Assembly: GCF_021390535.1 (NCBI RefSeq)
Contig: NZ_JAJUXG010000017.1
Coordinates: 186,001 to 250,000 of the forward strand
Direction: 5' to 3'
DNA: 64,000 nucleotides
Source: Dyadobacter sp. CY312
GTDB taxonomy: Bacteria; Bacteroidota; Bacteroidia; Cytophagales; Spirosomataceae
Shown here: piece by piece, positions 45,224-52,449 of the stretch
Position numbering within the stretch: the stretch's first letter is position 1
Layout of the letters: each line of letters starts with the position of its first letter
Position numbers and translations under genes: made by a program
The notes under the pieces: model-generated
Database searches by the model: none
What the model saw: only the letters and a program-made list of their open reading frames with translations
Told to the model about the DNA's origin: nothing

Positions 45224-46555
45224 ATGAATCCTTTAAAAAGATCGGATAAGGCATCGCAAAACGGCGGGCAGGTAAAGAAGGAAGGAAAGTCGACATTCAG
45301 AAAAATCAACGACTGGCTTCACCTTTGGCTGGGATTAATTTCCGGGATCATTGTTTTTATTGTTTGCATCACGGGATGCATCTGGGTTTTTAACGACGAA
45401 ATAACCTGGCTCATTGAGCCGGAATCAAGGGCGGAAAAGGAGGAAATACCGGTGCTGACACCGTCTGTGATCCGGGCTATTGCAGCGGATAAATTTCCTG
45501 GTCAAAAGGTTACGTATGCGAATTTACAACAGGGGAGGGCTGTCAATGTTGGCGTGGGTGAATACGATGCAGCTGTGCATTACACCCTGCTGATGAATCC
45601 TTATACGGGAGAAATTCAGGCAACAAAAAAGCATTTAAAGGACGAACAGGATTTCTTCCGGTGGATACTGGACGGACACAGATTCCTTTGGTTTCCGTGG
45701 GAAATCGGTCGGCCAATCGTTAATTACGGAACGATGGTTTTCGTAGTTCTGCTCATTACCGGACTCATCTGGTGGTACCCTAAAAAATGGACACAAAGCA
45801 CACGCGATAAGAGTTTTAAGATCAAATGGAATGGTACCTGGAAGCGTATCAACCTGGATCTTCATAATGTACTTGGATTTTACTCCTTGTTATTTTTGCT
45901 TGCCATTGCACTTACCGGGATGGTGTATGGTATAGAGTGGTACAGCAACGGATTATATTGGGTTACCTCGGGCGGGGAGGCAGAACCGGAATGGAAAGAA
46001 ACTACTTCGGATTCCCTGCAGAATGGTAAGTTTTATTCATCTGCTGAGGCATTGGATGCAGCGTGGGCAAAGGTGGTTGCGGAAAATCCATCCACGACAG
46101 GATTTTACTATGGGTTTCCCGACACAACGGATGCAAAATCAGCAATCAGTTTTACGGTTTATCCAACTGCCGGACAGTACTTTAATACAATTTCGTACAA
46201 TTTTGACCGACATACACTCAAAAAGCTAGGGCGTAATGAAATTTACGACAAACCTTTTGCCCAGGCTTCGTTTGCAGGCAAATTGCGCAGGATGAACTAC
46301 GACATTCACGTGGGAAGTATACTAGGTTTTCCGGGTAAAGTGCTCGCATTTTTATCTGCTTTGATCGGAGCTTCGCTTCCAGTGACAGGATTTATTGTGT
46401 GGTGGAACCGTAAAGGTTTTGGTAAGAAGAAAAAGAGTCCGAAAAAAGCGGTTTCTAAATCAGAAAGTGTGGAAGTAACGCAAGACAAAAAGCCATTGTT
46501 CCGGCCAAAGGTCGTTGCCGCAAACCCGGCACAGATCAGGAATGATCACAGTTAA
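45224..46555 (+). CDS. xusC: PepSY-domain inner-membrane protein, XusC-like (second locus)
   Basis: The 443-residue protein is a PepSY_TM family member with the same plan as the first-locus protein: INDWLHLWLGLISGIIVFIV, LIWWYPKKWTQS, INLDLHNVLGFYSLLF and a final membrane helix ending in VTGFIVWWNRK. It has a longer, basic N-terminal cytoplasmic extension (about 1-25) and a C-terminal tail. Conserved histidines flank the helices (WLHLWLG; LDLHNVLG; YDIHVGS). The role as an iron-release or reduction partner of the siderophore receptor is inferred from XusC and FoxB-like relatives. It is the last gene of the second locus. Confidence 0.87.
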   Translation: MNPLKRSDKASQNGGQVKKEGKSTFRKINDWLHLWLGLISGIIVFIVCITGCIWVFNDEITWLIEPESRAEKEEIPVLTPSVIRAIAADKFPGQKVTYANLQQGRAVNVGVGEYDAAVHYTLLMNPYTGEIQATKKHLKDEQDFFRWILDGHRFLWFPWEIGRPIVNYGTMVFVVLLITGLIWWYPKKWTQSTRDKSFKIKWNGTWKRINLDLHNVLGFYSLLFLLAIALTGMVYGIEWYSNGLYWVTSGGEAEPEWKETTSDSLQNGKFYSSAEALDAAWAKVVAENPSTTGFYYGFPDTTDAKSAISFTVYPTAGQYFNTISYNFDRHTLKKLGRNEIYDKPFAQASFAGKLRRMNYDIHVGSILGFPGKVLAFLSALIGASLPVTGFIVWWNRKGFGKKKKSPKKAVSKSESVEVTQDKKPLFRPKVVAANPAQIRNDHS

Positions 46556-46716
46556 TAGGCTGGCCACTTTTCAGGTACTGTTTTTAAACCCAAAAGCTGC
46601 CTGTATAGTTGCGTATATGGGACTCCGGTAAAATTTATAGAAACAACGATGTGGCCCATCCCAATCCGAACGCTCCAACAGGCCTGGTAATAAATTGAAA
46701 AACAAAAACGTAGATT

Positions 46717-46992
46717 ATGAGCACAATATCGGGAAGGATACGAGCCTATTGCAAAACGAAGGGAATCCGCTGTCCGGGTAAAAAATTATTGGTGGCGGAT
46801 TATTTGCAAAAGACGAACGACTACACCGATGCTGGAAATCTGTATCTGCTTTTGAGAAACAGTTACATTAAAATAAGCCCCGCTACCGTTTATCAGTCGC
46901 TCATCTGGCTCAAAGAAAATGGTTTTGTAGAATGCAAAACGGGAGAAGACCAACGGCAAAGGGAGAGCTGGTACAGGATCAGGCATGAATAA
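46717..46992 (+). CDS. Fur-like winged-helix protein lacking the metal-binding half
   Basis: The 91 residues align with the N-terminal DNA-binding domain of the Fur/Zur/PerR family: YCKTKGIRCPGKKLLVADYL, then YTDAGNLYLLLR and the recognition-helix pattern ISPATVYQSLIWLKENGFVE. A normal Fur protein is about 140-160 residues with a C-terminal dimerisation and metal-binding domain rich in His and Cys. Here the frame stops just after the wing (ESWYRIRHE), and no continuation was found in other frames. It lies 161 bp after the PepSY gene, on the same strand. It could compete with or modulate a full Fur protein, or be decaying. The similarity is seen directly; the function is inferred. Confidence 0.72.
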   Translation: MSTISGRIRAYCKTKGIRCPGKKLLVADYLQKTNDYTDAGNLYLLLRNSYIKISPATVYQSLIWLKENGFVECKTGEDQRQRESWYRIRHE

Positions 46993-47064
46993 GGTACGTG
47001 GGAATAAGATCTGTCGATAAAATGCAGGATTGTTTTGCTTTTATGAATTGGTTTACTTTTCTTT

Positions 47065-47083
47065 GTCTATAAACTAAGTAGAC
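47065..47083 (+). promoter_or_regulatory. Inverted repeat upstream of the 126-residue protein
   Basis: GTCTA (47065-47069) and TAGAC (47079-47083) form an inverted repeat with a 9-nt spacer, overlapping a possible -33 TTG (47063-47065) and preceding TTTATTTTG. It may be an operator, perhaps of the neighbouring Fur-like protein. The match to a -7 box is imperfect. Confidence 0.35.
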
Positions 47084-47156
47084 TTTATTTTGTATGTACT
47101 GATAATACGTTCCGTAGGAGCAAAGCAAACAAACATCCGCTATACCAAGATTTACA

Positions 47157-47537
47157 ATGATACACGAAAGAATATTCAGACTGGCAGTGGGCCGGGAGGC
47201 CAAAATTATTGTCAAAGGACATCCTTCAAAAATTACGAACGAAGTTACATTTGATCTTGAATTTTTGATCAGAGACAACGAAAGCGATTTCAGGCCGCCA
47301 ATTGGAAGTAATCATCCGCAATATTGGAAAATGAAAAAGTACTCACCCGAGAAATCCCGTTTCCTGCAACTTGAATACAGCGGACTGTCAAGAAAGCAAT
47401 TGCAGGCAACGATCGATGAATTCAAATCACTTTTTGAGCCTGTATATGCTTTTAAAGACAAAACGCAGATAGCGTCGAGGGTGAAGAGCCTGAAAGGGAT
47501 TAGGGTTAGCGCATTAAATAGAAGGCTTCTGGCCTGA
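47157..47537 (+). CDS. Hypothetical protein, 126 residues
   Basis: Not recognised. It has no signal peptide or membrane helix, and its composition is basic. It contains alternating strand-like segments near the start (IFRLAVGREAKIIVKGHPSK) and a helical, lysine-rich C-terminal half (SRKQLQATIDEFKSLFEPVY). It begins with ATG 47157 and is followed within 20 bp by a strong intrinsic terminator, which supports it as a real, separately expressed gene. The neighbouring Fur-like gene is 164 bp upstream. Confidence 0.6.
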   Translation: MIHERIFRLAVGREAKIIVKGHPSKITNEVTFDLEFLIRDNESDFRPPIGSNHPQYWKMKKYSPEKSRFLQLEYSGLSRKQLQATIDEFKSLFEPVYAFKDKTQIASRVKSLKGIRVSALNRRLLA

Positions 47538-47556
47538 CAGGTAAAAAATAATATTT

Positions 47557-47602
47557 ATCCCGTTTAAGACTGGTAACAAACCGGCTCTTAAACGGGATTT
47601 TT
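47557..47602 (+). terminator. Intrinsic terminator after the 126-residue gene
   Basis: ATCCCGTTTAAGA (47557-47569) and TCTTAAACGGGAT (47586-47598) form a perfect 13-bp stem followed by a T-run to 47602. Confidence 0.9.
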
Positions 47603-47638
47603 TACATATAATCCTGTCCGTTTGCAGACGGGATATGG

Positions 47639-48067
47639 CTACGTTTGATGTACGAGAAATTTTTTGTTGGCTGCTTCGACGAAATCAATCAGAATGGAAT
47701 GCTGATCGTTCGTTTTGAGATAGGACTTTATTTTTCGCAGAAAATCGTACAGCGGTTCACTGTATTTATGCCCGGTTTGCTGCTGAAACTCTTCAATAGT
47801 AAGGTTATTCTCATTTTTGATCAAAAGGTGTAAAGCAATGAAGAAATAAGATACGGGTAATTTACTTCCTTCCAGCAGGGTTCCGCTTTGCAATGTGGTA
47901 CGAAATCGGCATTGTTTGCACTGAAACTGCTGTTTGGAAGTGAGCCAATAATGATTTTTGCCTCCACATTTTTTGCATACGATCCCGTCACGTAAGCGAT
48001 ATTCTTTAAATGCTTCTACGGCCAGCTCCTCATTTTTATAGGCATGGATAAGGTTTGTTCTAAGCAT
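47639..48067 (-). CDS. IS1595-type transposase zinc-ribbon domain, catalytic part absent
   Basis: The 142-residue protein matches the N-terminal zinc-ribbon domain of IS1595/ISXO2-group transposases: DGIVCKKCGGKNHYWLTSKQ, then QFQCKQCRFRTTLQSGTLLE and GSKLPVSYFFIALHLL. The four cysteines (CxxC...CxxC) are intact. The DDE/DDNK catalytic domain that should follow is missing, and the stop comes soon after VEAANKKFLVHQT. It may be a truncated transposase or a domesticated DNA-binding protein. The complete domain and tidy start make domestication plausible. No terminal inverted repeats were recognised around it. Confidence 0.75.
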   Translation of the reverse strand: MLRTNLIHAYKNEELAVEAFKEYRLRDGIVCKKCGGKNHYWLTSKQQFQCKQCRFRTTLQSGTLLEGSKLPVSYFFIALHLLIKNENNLTIEEFQQQTGHKYSEPLYDFLRKIKSYLKTNDQHSILIDFVEAANKKFLVHQT

Positions 48068-48463
48068 ATTGTTCCGAATCTGAATTTCACTTGGAGCAAA
48101 TCTAGTAATAATAAAATATAAAGTCTATCGAATTAGTATAATAATAATTATTGGTGGTATGTTGCCGGAATTATAAGCCTACAAAATCTACTGTACCACT
48201 AGACGTTTCAGGCAAATTATCTTTCGTCTGGTCTGCTATTATGCGGTTCTGGTTTTGTTTTGGAACATTGCGGTGGGTATATACGAAATTATTTCCCGAT
48301 CGTTCATTTGTGTTTTTACTGGCAGGATGCCATGTGTGGTACGGTTCCTTTTTTTGCGAAAACCAGATTACCCATTGGCGTAAGTTTGTAAAAGGTATGT
48401 CACATCATTCTGAATGATGTAACAGCCAGATGGAGTGTTTTTTCAATCAATCTATATTTAAAA
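48068..48463. other. Intergenic region upstream of the encapsulin operon
   Basis: This 396-bp spacer holds the encapsulin promoter and that of the divergent zinc-ribbon gene. TAGATTTG on the minus strand (48104-48097) fits a -7 box for the latter. An ORF of 88 residues on the plus strand (48151-48417) shows no family pattern and ends 46 bp before encapsulin; it is not supported as a gene. The segment may contain decayed IS1595 sequence, but nothing is recognisable. Confidence 0.35.
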
Positions 48464-49384
48464 ATGTCAAAAGTAAACGAGAAGCAAACTGCGCTGGGTG
48501 ATGTAGCAGCCAGGCAGTTAGCGATTGCCACACGCACCGTACCTCAAATGGGCGCGATTACACCACGCTGGTTAACACATTTGTTAAACTGGATTCCGGT
48601 AGAGTCAGGTGTATACCGTTTAAACAAAGTGAAAGACGGAAGTACAGCTGAGGTTGATTGTTCGGGACGTGACGAAAGGGAATTACCGCATACGTTTATA
48701 GACTACGTTGAAAATCCACGTGAATACAACCTGAATGCAGTAAACACGGTTCTGGATGTACACACACGCGTATCTGACCTTTACAGCAAGCCTTACAATC
48801 AGATCAGCGAGCAGCTCAGACTTACCATTGAAAGCATCAAGGAACGTCAGGAAAGTGAATTGATCAACAATACGGAATACGGTCTTTTGCACAGCATTGC
48901 ACCTTCTCAGCGCATTTCAACAAGAAACGGAGCACCAACTCCCGATGATCTGGATGAGCTGATTTCGAAGGTATGGAAAGAACCGGGTTTCTTCTTGCTT
49001 CACCCAAAGGCCATAGCTGCATTTGGTCGCGAATGCACCCGCAAAGGTGTACCACCTCCAACAGTATCTTTATTCGGTTCACAGTTTATTACCTGGAGAG
49101 GTATTCCTCTTTTTCCATCTGATAAATTACCAATCGAAAATGGTAAGACTAAAATATTGCTTTTGCGTACAGGTGAGAGCCGTCAGGGAGTTGTAGGTCT
49201 GTATCAGCCTGGTCTTCCTGGTGAGCAGTCTCCTGGTTTGTCGGTACGTTTTATGGGTATTAATGACAAAGCGATTGCATCTTACCTTGTATCTCTGTAT
49301 TGCTCATTGGCGGTTCTTGTTGATGATGCCATTGCAGTATTGGAAGATGTAGAAATTGGAAACTACCATGAGTATAAATATTAA
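48464..49384 (+). CDS. srpI: Family 2A encapsulin nanocompartment shell protein
   Basis: This 306-residue protein has the pattern of family 2A (SrpI-type) encapsulins with an HK97 phage-capsid fold. It has an N-terminal arm (ALGDVAARQLAIATRTVPQM, GAITPRWLTHLLNWIPVESG VYRLN) and an E-loop/P-domain region with SDLYSKPYNQISEQLRLTIE. The A-domain has FGSQFITWRGIPLFPSDKLP and the late segment ESRQGVVGLYQPGLPGEQSP. Shell subunits assemble into an icosahedral cage that encloses a cargo enzyme; in this family the cargo is a cysteine desulfurase, encoded next. Start: ATG 48464 behind an A-rich leader. The start codon of the cargo gene lies inside the 3' end of this gene, so expression is coupled. Confidence 0.93.
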   Translation: MSKVNEKQTALGDVAARQLAIATRTVPQMGAITPRWLTHLLNWIPVESGVYRLNKVKDGSTAEVDCSGRDERELPHTFIDYVENPREYNLNAVNTVLDVHTRVSDLYSKPYNQISEQLRLTIESIKERQESELINNTEYGLLHSIAPSQRISTRNGAPTPDDLDELISKVWKEPGFFLLHPKAIAAFGRECTRKGVPPPTVSLFGSQFITWRGIPLFPSDKLPIENGKTKILLLRTGESRQGVVGLYQPGLPGEQSPGLSVRFMGINDKAIASYLVSLYCSLAVLVDDAIAVLEDVEIGNYHEYKY

Positions 49385-51404
49385 TCAGCCAGCCGCTGGT
49401 GAACATATTACAGGCCTTCCCGACACTGCCGGGTTGGAAAAACTTGCCAATGAGCTGTTTTCATTGATGCCTAATGAACTCCCAAAGGCGAATTTTTCAC
49501 CCGACCTGGCGGATCATCCCAAGGCTCAGAAGGCGCTGAATCTGGTACACGACCGCTTGCCTTCTCTTTTTCAGGAAAGTAAGGGGTTCGATGCGGCCAG
49601 TCCGCAAACGAGCTTGCCAGATCCGCATTTCAGCCGGGGTAGTTATAATGGCGCCGCACCAGTTGGTAACAATAGCGGGTATCTGCAAAATCCGTCAGAG
49701 TTACTGGTAACCTCTCCACCTACATCTGGGGCAAAATCTCCGAGTGTGGCTGGTAGTGGTATCTCACCGTCAGCGGCCAATCAGAACAATGCGGTTAACC
49801 TGAGCAATCCTCAGACCAGCTTTCAGGATCCAGGTAAAGCGGTTTCTCAGAGCGGAGCGGCGCAAAATACTGCTTTACCTGACTATTCAACTTACACACC
49901 GTCTTTGGGAGGAAGTGGAATTTCACCATCTGTGATTCCGGGAGTAAGTCATATTACAGAGCAATTCCCTTACGGCAACGGATTCGGTTACGGAGCTGAT
50001 TTGAGGAATGCGTTGTCTTCATACAATTCGTTTAAAAGCGTACCGCAAATACCATCTTCACAGGGATTGGGAAGTTCGCAATATTACTTTTTGCAAGGAG
50101 CCGGATTTTCTGGTAATGATCCATTCGGTTTTCCGGAGTACAAAGGCGCAGCCATTCAGAATAAACCTGAGACCTCCTCATTCGGATCTTTTGATGTAAA
50201 CCTGATCAAAAAGGATTTTCCGATTTTGCAGGAAACGGTAAACGGACGCCCTTTGATCTGGCTTGATAATGCTGCTACGACTCAAAAGCCGAAGCAGGTA
50301 ATTGACCGCATCACTTATTTTTACGAGCACGAAAACTCAAACATCCACAGAGCTGCACATGAACTTGCCGCACGTGCTACTGATGCGTATGAAGGTGCAA
50401 GGGAAAAGGTGAGGGCATTCCTCAATGCCGGATCGGTGAATGAGGTCATTTTTGTGAGAGGGGCAACGGAGGCGATCAACCTGGTAGCTAAAACCTGGGG
50501 CGATCAGAATCTAAATCCGGGTGATGAAATCATTGTCAGCAACCTGGAACACCATGCGAACATTGTTCCATGGCAGCAACTTGCGGCCAAAAAGGGTTTG
50601 AAGATCAGGGTGATACCGGTAGATGACGACGGACAGATACTGCTGGATGAATATGCCAAACTGTTAAATCCAAGAACACGTCTTGTATCGTTTACTCAGG
50701 TTTCCAATGCTTTGGGTACAGTTACTCCTGCGAAGCAAATGGTCGAAATGGCTCATGCTGCCGGTGCGAAGGTACTTGTGGATGGTGCTCAGTCTGTTTC
50801 ACATTTACGTTCAGATGTGCGTGCGCTCAATTGCGATTGGTTTGTTTTTTCTGGTCACAAAGTTTTCGGACCTACGGGCATTGGTGTGCTTTATGGCAAG
50901 GAAGATTTGCTGAACGAAACGCAACCCTGGCAGGGAGGTGGTAACATGATTGTAGACGTAACTTTCGAGCATACACGTTACCACGACGCTCCTTCTCGTT
51001 TCGAAGCTGGCACAGGAAATATTGCGGATGCCGTAGGACTTGGAGCTGCGATTGACTACGTGAATAAAATTGGTATTGATATCATTCATCAATACGAGCA
51101 TTACCTCTTGCAATATGCAACTGGTTTGTTGAAAGACATTCCGGGTCTCAGGCTCATTGGTACCGCTCCCGACAAAGCCTCGGTTTTATCTTTCGTTTTC
51201 GATGGTTATAAAACCGAAGAAGTGGGTGCCGTATTAAATAAGGAAGGGATTGCAGTACGATCGGGGCACCATTGTGCACAGCCTATCCTGCGCCGTTTTG
51301 GAGTAGAAACAACAGTTCGTCCTTCACTTGCATTTTACAATACCTGCTCTGATGTGGATGTGTTGGTGGAAACACTTTATCGTTTACGGAAAAGTAAGAA
51401 GTGA
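49368..51404 (+). CDS. Encapsulin cargo cysteine desulfurase (SufS-like) with disordered N-terminal extension
   Basis: The 678-residue protein (ATG 49368) has two parts. Residues 1 to about 270 are Ser/Pro/Gly/Asn-rich and contain paired motifs: PQTSLPDP and PQTSFQDP, and PSVAGSGISPS and PSLGGSGISPS. This is the cargo-loading region of family 2A desulfurases. From about 275 a group II (SufS-type) desulfurase follows (FPILQETVNGRPLIWLDNAA) with the PLP lysine K498 (SGHKVFGPTG) and the persulfide cysteine C636 (RSGHHCAQP). It removes sulfur from cysteine, giving alanine and persulfide that can accumulate in the compartment. The ATG overlaps the shell gene by 17 bp and GGA at 49358-49360 can act as its ribosome site; an upstream TTG at 49356 is less likely. 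Confidence 0.94.
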   Translation: MSININQPAAGEHITGLPDTAGLEKLANELFSLMPNELPKANFSPDLADHPKAQKALNLVHDRLPSLFQESKGFDAASPQTSLPDPHFSRGSYNGAAPVGNNSGYLQNPSELLVTSPPTSGAKSPSVAGSGISPSAANQNNAVNLSNPQTSFQDPGKAVSQSGAAQNTALPDYSTYTPSLGGSGISPSVIPGVSHITEQFPYGNGFGYGADLRNALSSYNSFKSVPQIPSSQGLGSSQYYFLQGAGFSGNDPFGFPEYKGAAIQNKPETSSFGSFDVNLIKKDFPILQETVNGRPLIWLDNAATTQKPKQVIDRITYFYEHENSNIHRAAHELAARATDAYEGAREKVRAFLNAGSVNEVIFVRGATEAINLVAKTWGDQNLNPGDEIIVSNLEHHANIVPWQQLAAKKGLKIRVIPVDDDGQILLDEYAKLLNPRTRLVSFTQVSNALGTVTPAKQMVEMAHAAGAKVLVDGAQSVSHLRSDVRALNCDWFVFSGHKVFGPTGIGVLYGKEDLLNETQPWQGGGNMIVDVTFEHTRYHDAPSRFEAGTGNIADAVGLGAAIDYVNKIGIDIIHQYEHYLLQYATGLLKDIPGLRLIGTAPDKASVLSFVFDGYKTEEVGAVLNKEGIAVRSGHHCAQPILRRFGVETTVRPSLAFYNTCSDVDVLVETLYRLRKSKK

Positions 51405-51468
51405 AATTTTTTCAAGCGGCTGTTGGTGCATTGATGTTCTGACGGCCGTTTGTCTATGAAATTCTGAT

Positions 51469-52290
51469 ATGAATAAAAGTACGAATACGCAATCTTTGAT
51501 TGGTCTTTTACGAAACACGCATCATGCCGAATGGGAAGCAACACCGTCCTGGCACGATGCAGTTTCCTGGCTTAATGATTTGGTTCATTTTTTGTTTCCA
51601 AGTAATCATTTGCCAAAAAAGTCTTCATATGAGGGTATTCTCAAAAAGAATCAGATCGACCTGGAAAACATTTTGCTGAGTTATCTGGAACCGAGCGGGA
51701 TGGATATTGAAGGTGTTGTGAATGATTTTTATTCCTCTCTGGAAGGTATCTATCGCAATCTCAGACTGGATGCCAGCAAGATATTTGAGTATGATCCGGC
51801 AGCCACCAGTGTGAACGAGGTGATCGTTTCATATCCGGGATTTTATGCCATTACTGTTTATAGAATCGCCAACCATTTAAGCAGGTTAGATATTCCAGTG
51901 TTACCAAGGATTTTGAGCGAGTTTGCTCATGGAAAAACAGGAGTGGACATCCACCCAGATGCAACCATAGGCGTGCCTTTTATGATTGACCATGGTACTG
52001 GAATTGTGATTGGCGCCACGACTGTTATTGGCAAGAATGTAAGTATTTACCAGGGAGTAACGCTGGGTGCGTTGCAGGTTGCCAAAGATCTTGCCGAAAC
52101 AAAACGGCATCCAACCGTTGAAGATAACGTAATCATTTACGCAAGAACAACCATTTTGGGTGGTGATACCATTATTGGAACCAATAGTGTAATAGGAGGT
52201 AGTGTATTTTTAACAAAAAGTGTCGAGCCCAACTCTCAGGTTTTTAATACACACCAGCTTCGGATTCTGGTTAAGCATCCGGTGGTTTGA
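51469..52290 (+). CDS. cysE: Serine O-acetyltransferase (EpsC/CysE family)
   Basis: This 273-residue protein has an alpha-helical N-terminal domain (1-140) and a left-handed beta-helix with hexapeptide repeats (TGVDIHPDATIGVPFMIDHG; IVIGATTVIGKNVSIYQGVT; LGGDTIIGTNSVIGGSVFLT). The active-site pattern DHGTGIVIGATT contains the histidine of this family. It converts serine and acetyl-CoA to O-acetylserine, the precursor of cysteine, the substrate of the encapsulated desulfurase. It begins 64 bp after the cargo gene. Shell - desulfurase - serine acetyltransferase is the known order of family 2A operons, so the call is supported by both sequence and context. Confidence 0.93.
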   Translation: MNKSTNTQSLIGLLRNTHHAEWEATPSWHDAVSWLNDLVHFLFPSNHLPKKSSYEGILKKNQIDLENILLSYLEPSGMDIEGVVNDFYSSLEGIYRNLRLDASKIFEYDPAATSVNEVIVSYPGFYAITVYRIANHLSRLDIPVLPRILSEFAHGKTGVDIHPDATIGVPFMIDHGTGIVIGATTVIGKNVSIYQGVTLGALQVAKDLAETKRHPTVEDNVIIYARTTILGGDTIIGTNSVIGGSVFLTKSVEPNSQVFNTHQLRILVKHPVV

Positions 52291-52367
52291 GGGATGGATA
52301 TCCAAGCGCAAGGTCATACTCCTTATGTGTACGAATAAGTTTTACGTAACACAGCTGTGTATTGCAA

Positions 52368-52410
52368 AAAGCCTCAAAAAATGTGAGATTTTCACATTTT
52401 TTGAGGCTTT
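52368..52410. terminator. Bidirectional terminator between the encapsulin operon and guaB
   Basis: AAAGCCTCAAAAAATGTGA (52368-52386) and TCACATTTTTTGAGGCTTT (52392-52410) pair over 19 bp around a 5-nt loop, between convergent genes. Confidence 0.9.
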
Positions 52411-52449
52411 GTAATTTTCAATTTATACTAAAATCGTCTAAACTAAAGT

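Noticed and set aside
47065..47083. GTCTA-N9-TAGAC as a certain Fur box
   Set aside because: It differs from the TTATTTGGACTTA element shared by the siderophore promoters; it is kept only as a weak candidate operator.
48151..48417. 88-residue ORF upstream of encapsulin
   Set aside because: No family pattern, odd Trp/Phe/Cys-rich composition, and it lies in what should be the encapsulin promoter region.
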